Source of the DNA: Viridilinea sp964592425 | GTDB lineage: Bacteria > Chloroflexota > Chloroflexia > Chloroflexales > Chloroflexaceae | DNA: 64,000 bases | Direction of reading: 5' to 3' | NCBI GenBank assembly: GCA_964592425.1 | Contig: CAZQCG010000024.1 | Span: 13,020 to 77,019 of the forward strand | In this document: positions 61,837 through 64,000 of the stretch, piece by piece | How positions within the stretch are numbered: position 1 is the first letter of the stretch | Layout: each line of letters begins with the position of its first letter | The notes under the pieces: generated by a model | Databases searched by the model: none | What the model was told of the DNA's origin: nothing | What the model saw: only the letters and a program-made list of their open reading frames with translations | Translations under genes and position numbers: made by a program

Positions 61837-62595
61837 TTAGCGAATGGTATAGCCACCATCGACCGACAAAGCATGGCCGGTGATAAAGCTGGCTTTGGCC
61901 GAGCAGAGGAAGAGTACCGCGTCGGCGACCTCTTCGGGGCGCCCGAGGCGGGCCATGGCATGCAGACCCTCAATTGCGCCACGGCGCACCGGGTCGTGGA
62001 TAATCCCGGCCCGTTCGAGCATCGGGGTCTCGACAAAACCCGGACAGACAGCATTGATACGGATGCCGCGGGTAGCATACTCCAGGGCAGCGCTTTTGGT
62101 CAGGCCAAGCACGCCATGCTTGGCGGCCACATAGGCGGCGGCGCCAGCGAAACCCACGAGCCCGAGGGCCGAAGCCAGATTGACGATCGATCCGCCCCTG
62201 GCGCGCATCGCCGTAATCTCAGCGCGCATACAGTAGAAGACCCCACTGAGATTGACGGCAAGCGTGCGATCCCAGGTCGCAATAGGCAGGCGGGCCGTCG
62301 CTTCCTGTGAAGCCTCAATCCCAGCATTGTTGACCGCACAGTCGAGGCCGCCAAGTCGTTCACATGCCGTAGCAACCAGGCTTTCAACCTGTTCAGGGCT
62401 GGTGACGTCACATTGGATGGCATAGGCCTCACGGCCTGCTGCAGCGACCATGCCCGCAGTTGTTTCTGCCGCTGCGAGATCCTGATCCGCGAGTACGATC
62501 CGTGCCCCGGCCTGGGCAAAGGCAAGGGCGGTCGCTCGTCCAATACCGCCACCGGCACCGGTGATCAGCACAGCCTTGCCCTGTAAGCTCTCCAT
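61837..62595 (-). CDS. Short-chain dehydrogenase (FabG/glucose-dehydrogenase-like)
   Basis: 252 residues. ITGAGGGIGRATA (cofactor loop), LADQD (Asp favouring NAD), NNAGIEA, YVAAKHG (Tyr-x-x-x-Lys), VCPGFVETPM and the closing LFLCSAKASFITGHALSVDGG are all classical SDR features. Start at 62595 because AAGGAG lies nine bases upstream; an earlier ATG at 62613 would contain that site. The TnpB element begins just upstream of the ribosome site. Substrate unknown. Confidence 0.9.
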   Translation of the reverse strand: MESLQGKAVLITGAGGGIGRATALAFAQAGARIVLADQDLAAAETTAGMVAAAGREAYAIQCDVTSPEQVESLVATACERLGGLDCAVNNAGIEASQEATARLPIATWDRTLAVNLSGVFYCMRAEITAMRARGGSIVNLASALGLVGFAGAAAYVAAKHGVLGLTKSAALEYATRGIRINAVCPGFVETPMLERAGIIHDPVRRGAIEGLHAMARLGRPEEVADAVLFLCSAKASFITGHALSVDGGYTIR

Positions 62596-62638
62596 GGCGT
62601 AGGACTCCTTCATAGGTGCTTGCCTTTAGGCGCGGAAA

Positions 62639-62659
62639 CCCAGGTGCTTCAGCCCTGGG
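62639..62659 (+). repeat. Left subterminal hairpin of the TnpB element
   Basis: CCCAGG (62639-62644) and CCTGGG (62654-62659) flank the loop TGCTTCAGC, so a 6-bp stem closes it. Confidence 0.75.
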
Positions 62660-62714
62660 AGGAGCGCCCTGCTTGAGCCCGCTTCAGCGCACACATGCAC
62701 GGGCGTTCGGTTTG

Positions 62715-62723
62715 TGGTATACT
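62715..62723 (+). promoter_or_regulatory. Extended -10 promoter of tnpB
   Basis: TGGTATACT, a TGn-extended -10 box whose expected start point falls on the tnpB ATG at 62730, which would make the mRNA leaderless. Confidence 0.5.
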
Positions 62724-62729
62724 CGCTTT

Positions 62730-63890
62730 ATGACACAGACGCTCTCCACACGAACCGTATGCTGCAAGCTGTCGCTTGACGCTGATGCCGCGACCGCCAT
62801 ACGGGCGACGGCGGTTCAGTTCAACGCGGCGGCTAGCTTCTGTGCATCGGTCGCGTGGGAGGAGCACATCACCAACAAGAACAAGCTCCATCACCTCGTC
62901 TACGGCCCCACCCGCGTCACGTATGGGTTGGGGGCGCAACTGGCCTGTTGCGCCAGGGACAAGGCGGCTGAGGCGGTGCGGGCAGCACGAGCGAACGGAC
63001 ACGATACCTGCCCGACGTTTGCGCCTGATCGCTCGATCCGCTACGACGCACGAACCTACCGGCTGATGAGCCTGGATCGGGTAAGCCTGAACACCCTGAC
63101 CGGGCGGGTGATCGGTCAGCTTGTCCTGGGGGAGTTTCAGCGCCGCCACCTGTACGACACGAGCTGGAAGATCGGCGGGGCCGAGCTGGTGCAGCGTGAC
63201 GGGCAGTTTTACCTGCATATCACGCAGACCAAGGCCAATCCTGACCCGAACGAACCGACCGGCTTCCTGGGCGTCGATGTGGGGATTGTGAATCTTGCCG
63301 CTGATAGCGACGGCGAGAACTTCAGCGGTGCTCAAGTCCAAGCGGTCAGGAAGCGTCGCTCCACGCAGCGCCAGGAGTTGCAGCAGGCCAACACGCGCCG
63401 CGCCCGCTGGCGACTGAGGAAAAATGCCCGCCGTGAGGCGCGCTTTCAGAAGGATGTCAACCACTGCATCAGCAAAAAGCTGGTTGCGAAGGCACGCACG
63501 GCCCGTAAGGCACTTGCCGTTGAGGATCTGACGAAGATCCGCGAGCGAGTCACGGTTCGACGGGCGCAGCGCCGTGCGCGCCATTCCTGGGCCTTTCGGC
63601 AACTGCGGAGCTTTATCGCGTACAAGGCCGCGCAGTCCGGTGTCCTGGTGGTTGCGGTTGATCCGCGTAACACCAGCCGCACCTGCGCCATCTGCGGCCA
63701 TTGCGAAAAAGCTAATCGAGTTGATCAGGCCCATTTCCGGTGTCTCCAATGCGGCCATACTGCTGCCGCTGACACGAACGCTGCCGTGAATATCGCGCAA
63801 AGGGCCGCCCGTCAGACGGCCTATCGTGCTGCGCCACCTGCGGGTGGAGGAGCGAGCACAAGCCCAGGTGCTTTAGCCCTGGGTTCTTGA
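62730..63890 (+). CDS. tnpB: TnpB RNA-guided nuclease (IS605/IS1341 family)
   Basis: 386 residues. RuvC-like catalytic residues appear intact: Asp in GVDVGIVNLA (near 183), Glu in LAVEDLTKI (near 264) and Asp in AADTNAAVN (near 347); a zinc ribbon CAICGHC...CLQCGH lies between the last two. TnpB uses an RNA (omega RNA) made from the 3' end of its own element to cut DNA and keep the element at its locus. The 3' end of the gene overlaps the right hairpin, where that RNA is expected. ATG at 62730 was chosen by the promoter and family start (MTQTLSTRTVCCKL). Confidence 0.93.
   Translation: MTQTLSTRTVCCKLSLDADAATAIRATAVQFNAAASFCASVAWEEHITNKNKLHHLVYGPTRVTYGLGAQLACCARDKAAEAVRAARANGHDTCPTFAPDRSIRYDARTYRLMSLDRVSLNTLTGRVIGQLVLGEFQRRHLYDTSWKIGGAELVQRDGQFYLHITQTKANPDPNEPTGFLGVDVGIVNLAADSDGENFSGAQVQAVRKRRSTQRQELQQANTRRARWRLRKNARREARFQKDVNHCISKKLVAKARTARKALAVEDLTKIRERVTVRRAQRRARHSWAFRQLRSFIAYKAAQSGVLVVAVDPRNTSRTCAICGHCEKANRVDQAHFRCLQCGHTAAADTNAAVNIAQRAARQTAYRAAPPAGGGASTSPGALALGS
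63741..63883 (+). ncRNA. Probable omega RNA (reRNA) at the 3' end of tnpB
   Basis: By analogy with other TnpB elements the guide RNA covers the last part of tnpB and the right end. A CCACCTGCGGGTGG hairpin (63834-63847) and the terminal hairpin 63863-63883 are visible here. The guide would be the flanking sequence right after the element. The 5' limit is arbitrary. Confidence 0.45.
63863..63883 (+). repeat. Right subterminal hairpin of the TnpB element
   Basis: Same 21-nt hairpin as at 62639-62659, with T in place of C at position 12. It overlaps the tnpB coding region by its full length. Confidence 0.75.
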
Positions 63891-63959
63891 CCACCCTGTC
63901 AAGGTACGCACCACGTATTATAAAGCCGTGTCTCGTGCAGGCATAGCCCGGATCATGTA

Positions 63960-63994
63960 CCAACGCCCGCTCCGGTGTGCGGAGCGGGCGTTGG
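63960..63994. terminator. Long perfect palindrome at the window end
   Basis: A 15-bp perfect stem (63960-63974 with 63980-63994, loop GTGTG). It is terminator-like, but the following bases (TGTGGG) are not a U run. The 63904-63959 stretch before it holds no recognised gene. Confidence 0.5.
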
Positions 63995-64000
63995 TGTGGG

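Larger units (their letters stand above)
62614..63883 (+). mobile_element. TnpB-only IS200/IS605 (IS1341-like) element
   Basis: One tnpB gene flanked by subterminal hairpins: 62639-62659 on the left and 63863-63883 on the right, identical at 20 of 21 positions and in the same orientation. No tnpA is present, so it depends on a transposase in trans. TTCAT (62609-62613) just outside the left end is a plausible target-adjacent motif, as known for some TnpB families. The exact right boundary is uncertain by a few bases. Confidence 0.75.

Overview
The window reads as a chromosomal contig piece from a filamentous, probably phototrophic member of the Chloroflexota (Chloroflexales-like). This is an inference from high GC content, the style of the gene products, the K+-insensitive proton pyrophosphatase, the tricorn protease, and two large secreted proteins that both end in a YLPL-x-x-R tail. 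No rRNA, tRNA, CRISPR array or prophage was recognised. Genes are dense, many are translationally coupled by ATGA, GTGA or TGATG overlaps, and several promoters close to the sigma-70 consensus are visible.

0-8 kb: the end of a DUF4058 protein, then a minus-strand operon (a 34-residue membrane peptide, a VWA-domain membrane protein, a beta-lactamase-fold hydrolase, an NMT1/THI5-like substrate-binding lipoprotein), a phasin-like protein with its own terminator, and a divergent HMG-CoA-lyase-family gene followed by an SDR. 8-25 kb: a tricorn protease overlapping the SDR; a decayed stretch with fragments of a GGDEF and a PAS gene; an unusual DUF4405/Tat/repeat/Cys-rich membrane protein; a two-GGDEF response regulator coupled to tyrS; a DEAD-box helicase; a MoxR ATPase operon whose last gene fuses a sigma-factor-like region, a zinc anti-sigma motif and an exported domain; an RpiB-like isomerase, a nitroreductase and RarA. 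25-42 kb: a PASTA Ser/Thr kinase, a DnaQ-like exonuclease, a DUF11-repeat surface protein, the proton pyrophosphatase, and an operon of a giant double adenylate cyclase/AAA/TPR protein followed by a secreted clan-CD (C25/caspase-like) peptidase-like protein. The latter carries an ISSIGAS heptad repeat interrupted by a 100-N assembly gap.

42-49 kb: nadA-nadB-nadC in a row encode the de novo route from aspartate to nicotinate mononucleotide. nadA has a striking leader: a TTGACA-N17-TATACT promoter, a nested hairpin ending in a U run, and two AGTGT-N7-ACACT dyads. Tail to tail with nadC is an MFS exporter whose last 58 codons lie antisense to nadC. Next come a truncated PfpI gene, an F420-type NADP oxidoreductase-like gene with two matching operator-like palindromes, and a TetR regulator that may be translated from a leaderless mRNA.

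49-60 kb: an alpha-glucan operon of glgE, a treS-maltokinase fusion, glgB and a GH57/DUF3536 protein, i.e. the complete trehalose-to-glucan GlgE route in consecutive genes. 60-64 kb: a DUF2325-like protein, ilvA, an SDR, and an apparently intact TnpB-only IS605/IS1341-type element with nearly identical hairpins at both ends.

The strongest candidates for something undescribed are the nadA leader, the sigma/anti-sigma fusion in the MoxR operon, the repeat-bearing clan-CD protein coupled to the cyclase, the DUF4405 fusion, and the paired palindromes beside the TetR gene.
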